From: Dryococelus australis
Lineage: Eukaryota; Arthropoda; Insecta; Phasmatodea; Phasmatidae
DNA: 64,000 bases
NCBI GenBank assembly: GCA_029891345.1
Contig: CM056993.1
Location: forward strand, 111,900,623 to 111,964,622
Direction: 5' to 3'
Shown here one piece after another: positions 33,711 through 46,514 of the stretch. The number at the start of each line of letters is the position of its first letter. The stretch's first letter is position 1. The notes under the pieces were generated by a model. It made no database searches, had not been told where the DNA came from, and worked only from the letters and a program-made list of their open reading frames with translations. The position numbers were made by a program, and so were the translations under genes.

Positions 33711-35516
33711 ATACGTAACCTGTAGGCACTGTGGTAGATATTATACTTGTTTGGACCCCACCTGGTGCACCAGATAAATTATTTACAGATGAAACTAAGT
33801 CAGGGTTGCATGGGTCGGTAAAGCATCACGAGTATTTGTCCCCGTCTCCCCTTCTCCTGTGTGACTGAGGTTCATCTGGGCGAAGAAAAAAAATTTTCAC
33901 CTTCTCGGTGATGATGTAGAAATGTTATATGTAGAAATGTTATCTTAAGACTGGGTTTGCCTTTGTACAGCCCTCTCTTCTGTTTGCTGGACTCAGCGAA
34001 GCGGCGGCATGCTGCGTGAATCGTCTGGAGTGGTGGCTTGCTAGGGCTGTCTCTCTCTCTCTCTTGACAGCTGGGAGCGGTCAGCTGGGCGGAATGACTG
34101 GCTAATGGAGGGGAGTTTTGGCGCGGTGTCGAGTGTGGGAGTACATTTGCCCTTCGTTTTAAATATGCCGCTTTACAATGGTTAGTTGAAGGCTTGGTTG
34201 CGTTATGCAGGTATCAGTATTATTTTAATGGGTCTGCGAAGCTTCAAAAATGCTGATTTCGAATGAATAGTGATGCCGTGGGGTGAGACGTGAGATGGAC
34301 AAAGATACAAGTTACTTACTGATGAGGGCGCCAGCAGTGTTTCACAGTCACCGCACTGTTGAAACTCAGGGTTCTCAGGGATGCTGTGGGTTCTGTGTGT
34401 CCATCTCACTCGAGCGTACTAACAACACACTTTGCAATACTAAACATTATGATTAAACTTTTAGAAAACAGTGGCAAGAGGTAGCTGTCATTACAAAAAT
34501 AGAAACACTTGTTGCACTGTACTATTTCCTTTTAGTATTAGTACTCATATAAAGAAAAACGTGCCAGAATTTGATTAGTGAATTATTCTTGGTTGTGCAT
34601 ATCCAACACCGATTGGGTGCTCCCTGCTCGCAATTACTTAGCGCACTTCGTAAGTGGATGACTTCTTTGTGGTGTTTGAATACATAATCTTCACAAGGCA
34701 AGGGGGTAGCCAGCCGCTAGGGTGGACTAACGATTTTCCCTAAAGATAGGGTGCAGAGAATAATGAAATGAGACAAAAATGAAAAAGTTTGATATACACG
34801 TGTCATTATTTGGCATCACTAATGCGGATCGTCGGGACCATCTTGCCGCACATTTGTTAGTAAGGTGACGGCCTTATACACATAACTGGTTAGGACAGAA
34901 ATAATGTCACCGTACAAAATTACATACAATCACATAAATACCCTTGGAAAATGATGGGGCACGGCATGAGTGGTCACAATAAACATGCAAGCATGTGAAA
35001 GCAGTATTAGATGGCATGGATGCCACTGGATAAGTGTTGCAGCAGAGCACATGGTGCAGGTGAAAATGGTGTATTTCTCTGCAAAGATGGCAGAATCTGG
35101 TCAGACAAAATATTATTCTGGTTTGAAAAATTATTCTGTTACAGACTGAATCGGTTTTGAGCCTCTAGCATGCTGGATGGCAAGAAAATTAGATATGAGA
35201 AATGACTGCGTGGTCAGACATACAAATCATCAATTACACGAAAAATACATTGAACCCTGAATAAAATTGACATGGAACCCTGAATAAAATTGTGGCTCAC
35301 CTGATCTTACACAAATAAACCCACAAACTGCATGAATGATTTAGATATAGACTTGGCGGCTATGAACCATGTGGTCGCAACAGATGTGGCTGTAAAATAA
35401 TTAACCATGTAAAATACCTATGAATACATAAATAAAAACAAAGCCCTTAAGATTGCACACAGCAATAATGCAGAAATTACAATGAACCGTCTTTAGCATA
35501 GGCGGATGGCGCCTGA
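33711..35516. other. Unassigned intron sequence
   Basis: A CT repeat occurs at 34051-34064. No coding domain or terminal repeat was recognised. Confidence 0.35.
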
Positions 35517-35850
35517 TTAAAGTTGTGTGGGTCGCATGACCTCTTCGACATCTTCCTCCTCCTCCTTCTTCTTGATTAAGTTGAAAATGCCACCAGAGCG
35601 CAAGAAATTACTAAGGCGTAAGCATAATGCTGGGAAATTATCTGGCAAAAAACGTACACGAGCATTGATTAACCGGTATACTAATAAAGAGCTATGGTAA
35701 TCTACATCAATGCAAAACATTTGCAGTGTGTACGTGACAGCATCCTTACCTTGCCAGACCTCATAAAACGACTGCACTGAGGCTATCGTCACATGGACGT
35801 ACTGGCTGCCTACGGGGTTCACATAAGCGGAAGTGCTATGCACGCCAAGT
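35517..35850 (-). other. Unrecognised open stretch of about 110 codons
   Basis: The minus strand is open from the TA microsatellite to 35517 and includes NPVGSQYVHVTIASVQSFY, LPDNFPALCLRLSNFL and an acidic/lysine C-terminal end (KKKEEEEDVEEV). The plus strand of the same DNA has a 36-codon Lys/Arg-rich frame starting at the ATG near 35588. Neither is recognised. The upstream part of the minus frame (Ile-Tyr and His-Thr repeats) is only microsatellite. It may be part of an unknown mobile element or chance. Confidence 0.3.
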
Positions 35851-35854
35851 AAAA

Positions 35855-35857
<3 letters not shown>

Positions 35858-35915
<58 letters not shown>

Positions 35916-35922
35916 GTGTGTG

Positions 35923-35955
<33 letters not shown>

Positions 35956-35971
35956 GTACGCGTGTGCGTGT
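35858..35971. repeat. (TA)n - (GT)n compound microsatellite
   Basis: (TA)n at 35858-35912 is followed by (GT)n grading into GCGT units to 35971. Confidence 0.92.
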
Positions 35972-37689
35972 GAAAATAAAGTGTCACAAAATAATTTAAA
36001 TATTGATTTACTTTTTATAATTCTCTTATTTATTTTCTGTATCATTTTAGTCTCTCTTTATGACGACGTTCACGCTGTAATATTACTGTTCTTAATCTCC
36101 ACGCAGTGTACACTTTGAATTCGTAACCAAACATTTCGAAATATTGACAAACATACATTTTCAAATACTTTAAGACATTTTAGACCCTGAAAAATAAAGA
36201 AGACACATTTTACACTGTAGATAATATTCCGTTATAGGAAAGATCAAATTGGAGCCTCTGCGCACGTGCATGCACATCTGACACGTGCGTGGTGAGCGCC
36301 ATCATGGTCTTAGCGCCGCTGGCTGTTAGCCGGCATCAATACATAGATATTCAATTTGATAATTCAAATTGAATGGTTTTTTAAATAATTCAAAAATGAT
36401 GTTGGCATAATATAATCTAGACAAATACCTGCCATCGCATCATTCAGAATTGTGCAGCTACTGTGCTCAGCATTATGCATTATTTACTTGTGTATAGCGT
36501 GGTCTTTTTTCCCAAAATAAAGGGAAACATTTCTGGGGTGCCAACTATACATGAAAAAAAGTGTAAAGGAAGGTTCTTTTGCTCTTACATCATCACTCCT
36601 CTATTTTCTCTCTCTTTCTCTTTCAGCGCCTCCTTCAGTTCACCCCTCCAGCTCTCACCATTGACCATTGCTGCTAACGCCACCCCCTTTTTTTTTTTGG
36701 CTTATCCATGTCCCTTTTCAAACTGCTTTTCAGCAGTGTTTACACAATACACTGGAAATAAATGTGTAATGATGAATGCTGGAAATTCACGTGCTTCTTA
36801 TACTGCAACATTTAAGCTGTTTGTTATAAAGTATGCTGTGTAGGTCGTAGCCCCATGTAAGGTTGAGGATAGCCAACTACAAACAGGGGAGGAGAAGGGA
36901 AGAGCGACACATTTTTTAGAGAAGGAAAGTGTCACGTTCCAGTACTGTAAAAAAAAAAGACAGCTTGTCATGGCATAAAAGAAGCAAAAAATAATGAAGC
37001 CGGTGTAAAATAAGTGAAAAGAAAAAAAGAAGTGGCAGTCTAACCACGTGAAAAGCAAAAAGGAAAAACGGAATCCGTCTGCCCACAGCAGTTGACATTT
37101 TATGTTAACAATGATAGTTTATCGTGATCGTACAGTATGCCACAGTGTTTTGGTGTTTAGCACCGCACGTTATTTAATTAAAGTATTTTCCAAACATATC
37201 ATCACAATCACCACCACACTTCGTGTGTTGGGGCTCTCTACTGACTTAGGCCCTAACGGTTCCCTTCAAGAGCCTCTAGTTCTTCGACAACCACCAGTGG
37301 CTACAGCCACCACCTTCCAGAGGCATCAACACCTTCTGGCACTCGCCTACAACAAAAGCCTTCCTCTGCAGAAGTTCTCAACAAGTTACATTTCCGTTGC
37401 CAATTCTCCTGGGTCGATAACCACCACTGCTTGCTGGTAGTGGCCCCTGAAAGCTAGTGTCTCTTCTAGACAACCCAATAGATGGAGTAGGGTGACAGAC
37501 CCTCTTCAGGAGTCTGCCTGCCTGTGAACTCTGACGTGACTCTCGAGAAATCAAAGTATTACAATGCGTGCGCGTGGCCTGTCATGTCGGCCTACTGTAA
37601 CATCAGTACCCTAAGTTTTGTGAAATCATGCAACATACAGACACGTCTCTCTTACTAACTCCTTAAAAAAGTTGTACTGTCATTCTATG
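35972..37689. other. Unassigned intron sequence
   Basis: Contains a short perfect palindrome near 36350-36375 (ATTCAATTTG..CAAATTGAAT). The plus frame 37102-37440 has no recognisable motif and no splice or promoter context. Confidence 0.35.
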
Positions 37690-37882
37690 ATGATTATACT
37701 ACTGATGCAATGACTCAAATAAAATAATAAATTTGGAAATATGAACATGTACAAAATACCAACAAATTATTATTGCCACAATCTTCTAGATATTAAATGA
37801 ATTACTCCCCTTTACACAGAAATATAGCAAATAAAAATAATTCCCGAAAATATACACTATAATATATTGCAACGCTAGAAGC
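37690..37882 (+). repeat. Dispersed repeat, copy 2 (partner at 13138)
   Basis: It matches the right-hand part of the insertion in LINE copy C over about 190 bp in the same orientation, with many substitutions and small gaps. The left limit is near 37695; beyond 37882 the two sequences differ. Confidence 0.6.
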
Positions 37883-38800
<918 letters not shown>

Positions 38801-38801
38801 T

Positions 38802-38846
38802 CTTTTTTTATGAATATTTTATTATTTTTACATTGTAAGTATATAA

Positions 38847-38938
<92 letters not shown>

Positions 38939-38983
38939 TTATATACTTACAATGTAAAAATAATAAAATATTCATAAAAAAAG
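38802..38983. repeat. 182-bp near-perfect palindrome with (TA)n centre
   Basis: The left arm 38802-38854 (starting CTTTTTTTATGAATATTTTA) is matched without mismatch by the reverse complement of 38931-38983. The (TA)n loop between them is self-complementary, so the whole block can fold back on itself. The base outside each arm differs (T at 38801, complement A at 38984). No coding content. Confidence 0.9.
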
Positions 38984-38989
38984 TGCATT

Positions 38990-40638
38990 AGATAGATCAG
39001 ATGAAAATAAAAACATAGCTCAGCAATACGAAACATCTTTTTCGTAGGTTGAATGCCATTATAAAAGACTGGTAAATAAATTAATTAAAGTGACATATTT
39101 ATAAAAAGAGTTGTTAATATCATCAGACTCAAGTAGAAAAATATTCAACATTCAGTGAAGCTAGCAAGTAATCACTAGGCAAGAGTGAAAGAATGTGTAA
39201 AGATAATCATAATTTTTATGAAAGAGAAACAAATTTGGGTCATGAATATGGCATAATTTTAAAATATGTACTTATAATAATAAGAAAAGGCAAAAGCTAA
39301 CTTATTTAATCAAATTTCATAACTTTTAAACATTTTAAAAGTCTACAATGTAAAATGTAAACAAACCCTACTGTCATTAGTTGAGTGAGGTTGGTATAAC
39401 TGAAATTACTAGCGCAGTAGCGTGACACCATGTTGTGAGGCAGAAAAGTCATTAAAAATTAGTTAAACAATATGTTTGCAAAGACAACGAAATGCGATAT
39501 CACATAATAATATTAGTGAATAGAAATGACTGAAAGAACAAAATTACTTATGATAATAGCTCGTTGATGAGGAATAAACATTACATACAAAAAATGTGCG
39601 AACTCGGACAACACAAGTGCCAAGGACAAACAACAACCTGTGAATGTAGGTCACTCGGGTAATGAAATCACGAAGCAAGAAAAGACATTCTAACGTAAAA
39701 ATTAGCACAATAACATGTAAACTTAAGACGTAGGAAAAAGTAATATACGTTAACAAAACATGATATTTTTTTACGTGTGAGAAAGCTTACAAATATTATA
39801 AATAAAATCACCACAAGTAACGTGAAATCTAATAATAAAAGAACCACAAAATCCGCTAACAGTTGTTTCGATGCACGGTAATAAAGGGAAATGAAATATA
39901 TTTTTTTGTATTTGTTGGTTTCATTTAAATTTATACAACATTGTAAAGAAGATATAAATAGTTGCATAAAGGGATGAACAATAAACATTACAAACTTTAA
40001 ATAGTTGATATAATATAATATTACGATATTTTAGTTATAAAACATCAGAATTCAATAAGAAACAATATTAATCTGGATAAAGGAACAAAAGATACCTTTG
40101 TTCAGTTAATGCAAGTTTTAAAAGAGTTATATGAAAGTTATATATTTCTGGAGCAACAAAATTTTATTAATGATACGAGTAAATATTTCAAAAGATAGTT
40201 CCTTATAATATCATTCAGTTAAACATAAAATATGTATTATGTATTGCTTTAATGAGGCAGGCTTCATATTAATAAAATATAACATGCTGAAGATATGAAT
40301 TCATTGACTATAAAATATTATTAATGATAAAACTTCGACAATGTGTAAATCATGTTAATGAAGCAGACTTCTGTATTGCTTTTAATTTTCAGTTCATTTT
40401 CATATTAGGTCTTATGTGTACAAAACTTGTTAACTATGAAAAATACATGAAAATAACAATTATTAATTGGAATAACTTAGGCCTAGGATGCATCCTGCAC
40501 ATACTAAACGTTTTTTCTATCTATTGCCAATGATCTGCTGCGCTGTGTTGTACATGGGAAAGGTTGGCACTACAAGTTGCAGCATTTGCTGCATCTGTGC
40601 TATCTCTGTTCGTCTGATGGAAATACTTTGTATACAAG
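38990..40638. other. Unassigned AT-rich intron sequence
   Basis: No coding domain, exon or terminal repeat was recognised. The minus frames around 39544-39988 lack motifs. Confidence 0.35.
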
Positions 40639-40673
40639 ATGTCTTCCAAGCTGACACACGCGCCACGAAAACA
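40639..40673 (+). pseudogene. Apparent short first exon of the piggyBac-like transposase gene
   Basis: ATG at 40639 opens 11 codons plus two bases (MSSKLTHAPRK, then CA) before a consensus donor gtaagt (40674). Splicing to the acceptor tttctttcag ending at 41146 keeps the frame and gives a basic N-terminus running straight into ELLSLAEALDYFENL. In the second block the frame is open upstream only to 41091 and has no ATG, which supports an upstream exon. Splicing is inferred, not shown. Confidence 0.5.
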
Positions 40674-40814
40674 GTAAGTATTGGTTATGTAATTGTAATT
40701 GTTCTGAAATGTATGTATTCCTAAACTAAGAGTACAGTACTAGGAATGCAAGTGAAAAAATATTGTCATGATATTTACATCAATATTGTTTTTGTGCCAC
40801 GCTGAACACAAAGC

Positions 40815-43310
40815 AGGCATCAAAATGCCTCTTGGGGCTGAGCTCAGACATGTGCGCCAATACTGATATAAATACTCTATCTTGAAAATAACTCTCACAT
40901 CTTGCTACCCAGACCAGTAACGAAAATTTTAAGGGCTTATAAACCCCTGGTTAGTCACTCTTATGCCCATATGCCCATGACGGCAAAAAAATATTTCAAA
41001 AATTGTATTATTGTTTCCTTAATTGGTTTCTATTTTATTCTATAGGGAAGGATATTATTCTTTTGTTTGGAAAATATGAAATAAAAATAAGAATATCTAC
41101 TAATAGCTTATATTTTATTAAATATTTTTGTTTTTGTTTCTTTCAGGCAGGAGTTACTTTCCCTTGCAGAAGCGTTGGACTACTTTGAAAATCTTCCTGA
41201 CAATGTAGAATTGATCACTTGCCCCGGGTATGCTGATGTCACCATCTTCCCCCCGGATAATGGAGCATCCGATGATGATTCTGGAGACGAAAGCTGCAAC
41301 AACCCTGATGTTCTACCACCTAAACAACTTAGTGCGATGGCTGAAATCCATACCGCAGATGACAATGTAACAGAAGATTCACCTATGCAGTCAGATACAG
41401 ATGAGTCAGATGATAAGTCAGACGAGGAACCTCCAGCAAGAAGGAGAAGAGTAATGTCTCATATGGCACAGTGTAATTTCAGGTGGAGTAAAGGAGATTT
41501 ACCTGCCACATAAGACTCATTTTGATGCTGCACATTTCATCAGAAAATCATCTTTTGGATTTTCTTTGCACTTTTTTGATGGTTGAAATTATGGGTGAAA
41601 TTGTGAAATATTCTGTATTATATGTCATCCGGAACAATAATCTGAGCTATTCGTTGTCCATTGAAGAAATGTATGTTTTCATTGGCATTCTTTACCTCTG
41701 TGGATGTCATTTTTCCACATAAAAAAAGTTTGGGGAAACTGCAAACAATATGCGAAACATCCTTGTTTCAAATGCAATGCGTAACAATAGATTTGAGGAA
41801 ATCACAAAATTCTTACACTTTAGCAACAATGAGGAACTTGATGGAAGGGATAAGATGGGTAAAATTAGACCCCTACTGGACTTGCTCAGTAATAAATTCA
41901 TTGCAAATGCTCCTGATTGTAAGAATATTTATATTGATGAGGTTATGATCCCTTATTTAGGTAGACATGGGTGTAAACAATTTTTGCGATTGAAACCTGT
42001 ACGGTTTGGCTTCAAGGCTTGGGTTATGGCACAGAGCTCTGGGCCTTGCTGCAGATTTATATCAAGGGAAAAATCCCAATGGTACAAGGCCTGGTGACCA
42101 AGGCCTTGAAGAGTCAGTAGTTCTAACTTTTTGTGACTCTCTAATGACATCGTTCCCAGGGATTCAGTTCTCCTTCTACTTCACGACAATTTTTTTTACC
42201 AACACTAAGCTTATCTGCTCCTTATCTGAGAAGGGCATGAAAGGAACAGGAACAGCTAGAATAAAGAGAATTGGGATGTGTCCTATTGCAGACAAGAAGG
42301 TCATGCAGAAACGTGAAAGGGGATCTTATGAAGTGTATACTGAGGAAAATAAGGGGATTTCAGCTGTGGCATGGAGGGACAACAATGTGGTGTACACACT
42401 ATCTAATGAACATGGAGTGCAGCCAGTTCAATATGCTAACCGGTACAGCTCAAAGGAAAAGAAATCATTGCAAGTCACACAGCCAAAGGTCATTCACAAA
42501 TATAACAAGTTCATAGGTGGGGTCAATTTTCTCGACAATAACATTTTCAATTACCACGTTCGTATATGTGGGAAAACATTGTATACACCAATTGCATTCT
42601 GGTTGTTTGATGTGTGTATGACTAATGCATGGATGCTTGCCAGAAGCAAGGAACTGACACTGGATCAACTGAGTTTTCAGCGGCAGTGTGTTAGGGCATT
42701 GTTAGGGAAGTATGGACAGGCAGCATTGTGTCCAGGCCCAATGCGATATTGTGACAGAGACTCCAAGCTGGTACGAACATCTCATGGTGGTCACATCAAT
42801 TCCACTGACAACCGTCGTGGCACATGTGCATATTGCCAAAGAAACAAATCTCCAGTAGCCTGTAGGAAATGTAATGTACCACTGCACATTCACTGTTTCG
42901 AAGATTACCACAACAAATATGTAAAATCCTGTTTGTGTTCAAACTGTGTGGACTAACTTGAAGCTATAAACTTGTATTTATGTTATGTTTATTGAGAAAT
43001 GTTTTTCTTTTTTATTTCTATTAGACTGCAAAATCATTTAAATTTTTTACACGCATTATGAGTTCAATAAAGTGACTTTATCTGCCTTTTATGTTATTTC
43101 AATTAGCAAAATCCTCAAAAATAATTGGAAGAAAATTCTTGTAGTGTTCGTAAAATAAAGTATTTAGATGAGGGTTGCAGCAAAAGCAAATTACATTTTT
43201 TTTTACAGACTACAAATTATCTTATGACAAGATTTCAAATTGGAAAAGTGTGACTTTTGCTCTTCGGGTAATACATGACTACTTCAATCCCAAGGGGCAT
43301 TTTGATGGCC
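40815..43310. repeat. Inverted repeat pair bracketing the piggyBac-like block
   Basis: The left copy 40815-40840 (with GCATCAAAATGCC and CTTGGGG) matches the reverse complement of the right copy 43285-43310 with about four differences. A TTAA lies just outside the right copy (43322) and TGAA at the equivalent left position (40803). This suggests piggyBac ends at about 40803 and 43325. If so, the short first exon lies outside the element. Confidence 0.45.
41147..42956 (+). pseudogene. piggyBac-like (PGBD family) transposase, frameshifted
   Basis: Three frames in series carry the domain order. 41147-41513 is the acidic N-terminus (LSLAEALDYFENLPDNVE, Asp/Glu-rich, then PPARRRR). 41522-41722 has MYVFIGILYLCG, and 41750-42097 has NRFEEITKFLHFSNN and IYIDEVMIPYLGRHGCKQFL. 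42006-42956 has FFTNTKLICSL, KGMKGTGTARIKR, YNKFIGGVNFLDN and a C-terminal cysteine-rich domain (CAYCQRN, CRKCNVPLH, FEDYHNKYVKSCLCSNC). The DNFF position of the second catalytic Asp reads TIFF, and the GGVD motif reads GGVN. A polyadenylation-type AATAAA follows at about 43068. In the family it cuts and pastes DNA at TTAA; this copy is inactive. It lies in the dynein intron in the same direction. Confidence 0.88.
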
Positions 43311-43329
43311 ACCCATTATTTTGTTAACT

Positions 43330-44640
43330 GTGAGTGGGATCAGAAAACTGACAACTGGGGAAGACATATAAATAGTTATTAACTTTTATACGTAAATTTA
43401 AATAAAAATTTTATGGGTTAGCAAATGAAAATGAGGTTCAGTAAAACAATAAAGGTTTATCCGTAAAAACTATTAATGAAATATACAAGTTCATATATTT
43501 TTTTATAATTTTTAAATTTTGAATGGTAAATTATTATTTAAAATTTTTTTTTTGTATTGTTTCAAAAGAAGTACATTAGATATGGCTATTTATAATAAAA
43601 TGATAAAATAACTTAGCTGACTGAAGAAGTTGAGAAAAGATTAAATGTGGATCTAGGTGAGAAATTAATCCCCAGCCTGGAAGATGGGTCAGACACAGAC
43701 ATGTGCCGAAACAAATAAAAAGCCTCGTGCTACGTAGAAACGTGGCATGCTATGAGAGATGGCTAGTAGGAAAACTTGAGCTTAAATGAGTTGAATACTT
43801 GAAGAACAGAAATCACTGTATCTGTATAGAACTTAAACCCTCTCTATAACACACAAAAATAATGCAAACAATTAGTAAACGTAAACAGGGTATGCACGCA
43901 TAGACGCTAAGAAAAAATATGTGTGTATTTGACGATTACTCACCAAAAGAGGGCAGAAATATTATCTGTTTACATGTTGAGAATGTACGATAACAAAACA
44001 CCCAAAATAAAAATTTTATTAGAGAACTAAATCATATCACCGCAAACTAGATTTTCGTGGCCACTACATTCTACGTGATGTGCAAATGTGTAAACACCAA
44101 AAGGGGATTTTTATGTCCCCGACAACATCACATTTGCCTCATGTCAACGATGCGTCAACAACAGGCCACTTACCAAAGTGCGGTTAAAAACCGCTCGGTG
44201 AAGGACAGAGTAGTGCAGACTGCTAGTACCAGTGTTGATGCTAAGTAGTACCAAAGGGACTAAAGTGCTGTGTCGATGGTCGCTGGCACATGATAAAACA
44301 GTTTTTTTTTATAGAAAGTCACAAGCTAACTGCGTGATCACTGGAAAAAAATTGGAGAAACAGCTACGGCAAAAAAGTACATTGAAGAGGGCTACGGACT
44401 GCGAGACAAAGGAATCTGCTACATTTCACAGCATGTCCGGAGACAACAAAAAACAAAGGCCAGAGGCACACTTGAAATATTCCAACAATATTGAGAACGT
44501 AGCTTTGAAAGTACTAACTTGAACAGCATTGAAATGAAACTTATTGGAAAATTCAATTAATCATAAAATATTGACAAACTATGATGAAATATAATGTTAA
44601 ATGAGAAAGAATAGTCTTTAATTATGTATAAAATAACTCG
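43330..44640. other. Unassigned AT-rich intron sequence
   Basis: The plus frames at 44057-44522 have no recognisable domain. Confidence 0.35.
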
Positions 44641-44648
44641 TATGTGTG

Positions 44649-44942
<294 letters not shown>

Positions 44943-44943
44943 T

Positions 44944-46514
44944 AGTACACACCCGCTTAATCTTGCTTCGCGTAACCAGTTTTCGGCTTATCCTTGTGGC
45001 GGTCAGGCGATGCTGTAAAGTGTGTCGTTTAACAAGCAGCGGTATGGTATGTCTATCGCTGTGCCACGTGAACTGATATTTATCTCTTTAAACTGTCAGC
45101 CTGTTACAGAGACCTGTGTGAGACATCCATTTCCGTCCATTGAAGTGCATCGAACTCTGACTCATCTCAGGCAGTGTCCAAAATTTTGTTGACAAAATGA
45201 TAACGTGACCAGATTTTGTATACAAAAGTGATGTGTGACGTATTTCGTAATTTGGTGTTTTGTATTTTCTATCTAGCAGCGGATTTATAGCGCAAATACA
45301 AAATGAACACATGCACGAATGTTATAAAACCAATAATTCTTCATAAAATACACTAGGCATGTTTTCAAAATCAGGTAACTATTCTTTTGTTTATATATTT
45401 TGCAACTTTAAGTTGTTATTGCTTAACTTATTATTTTATTATTTATTAACGTATGTGCAGCATTCCAGTGATGATTGTATAAATATAATGTCAGTTTTAA
45501 GCATTAAATGTAGATAAAAAAAATTTTCACTGTTAATGTAAAAATGTGTCACCATGAGTGCTAAACAAATGACTGTCAACACCTTCTGAAGTGAAACTTA
45601 CGTAATGACAAATTACAAAATAACATATTCGCCATTTCGGTTTTGGACACGGCCTCAGTTACCCCCCTCCCCCCCTCCTCCCTCTTACGAAACATGTCTT
45701 GCCAGTTTATTGATCGCCGGCCTGGGTCATTGTTCACTCGTTTTCGCAATGTCAATAAAGCATAAAAGGACAGTTTAAATTATAGCGGAAAAGTTAGAAA
45801 AATAATAAAACAATTTGAGCATGGTGTGTTATAAACAAAAACATCAATTCTGGTGCCAAATAAAAGAAAATTGAAGCCTTTTTCAAGAAAGGCACGGTTT
45901 AACTATTCTTACTGTTTTTCATATCAAGTGTTTAAATGTTAACAAAAATCTAAACATTTCAGAGATTAAAAAATGTTGTGTGTGTTTGTAAATTGGTAAA
46001 ATTTTAATAAGCTTTTGTATTGTAAGGGTTATTTTTTATAGGGGGATTGTACGGTATTGTTTAAATTCCAGGTTGCCTCATTTAAAGTCCCGTCGTAGTC
46101 TAGTCTTTATTGCATTGCATTTTAAACTTTCAACTAATTCTGCCATCTACAGGACGGGTCTGAGTGATACACATTGAGAAAGTTACACATGCACAACTAC
46201 TGACCGCTTATCTATCGCTCCCGGTAGCGGCGAAAGGCTTTGTATACGTGATGCACCATGAATTACCTACACTCAGTGCAACATAAATATCAGTTAAAGT
46301 ATCGTGTACTTAAATCCTTCACATACAGTGCGTGATTTATGTTTGCTTTGAAATGTATAATAGGTACTCTGTTTTATCACAATTTTTGGAGCCAATATCA
46401 CTGTTCGATTAACATTTAAAATGTGTAAATTCGATTATCCCGGTTTTTTAATACCAATTCACTTATTCGTGTTTGCTCTGGCCCCGATTAACACGGTTAA
46501 TTGGGAGTTTACTG
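44944..46514 (+). mobile_element. Eroded Tigger/pogo-like DNA transposon
   Basis: The right end reads inward as CAGTAAACTCCCAATTAACC (46514 leftward), a typical Tigger-type terminus beside TA. The left end at 44944 (AGTACACACCCGCTTAATC after TAT) is a weaker match. In between, a transposase start survives at 45749: MSIKHKRTV, a stop, IIAEKLE, and after a frameshift KIIKQFEHGV. These match the Tigger N-terminal DNA-binding start. No DDE catalytic domain is visible, so it is an internally deleted or heavily eroded copy. Confidence 0.6.

Noticed and set aside
37102-37440. 112-codon plus frame as a host exon or gene
   Set aside because: No recognisable motif and no splice or promoter context.
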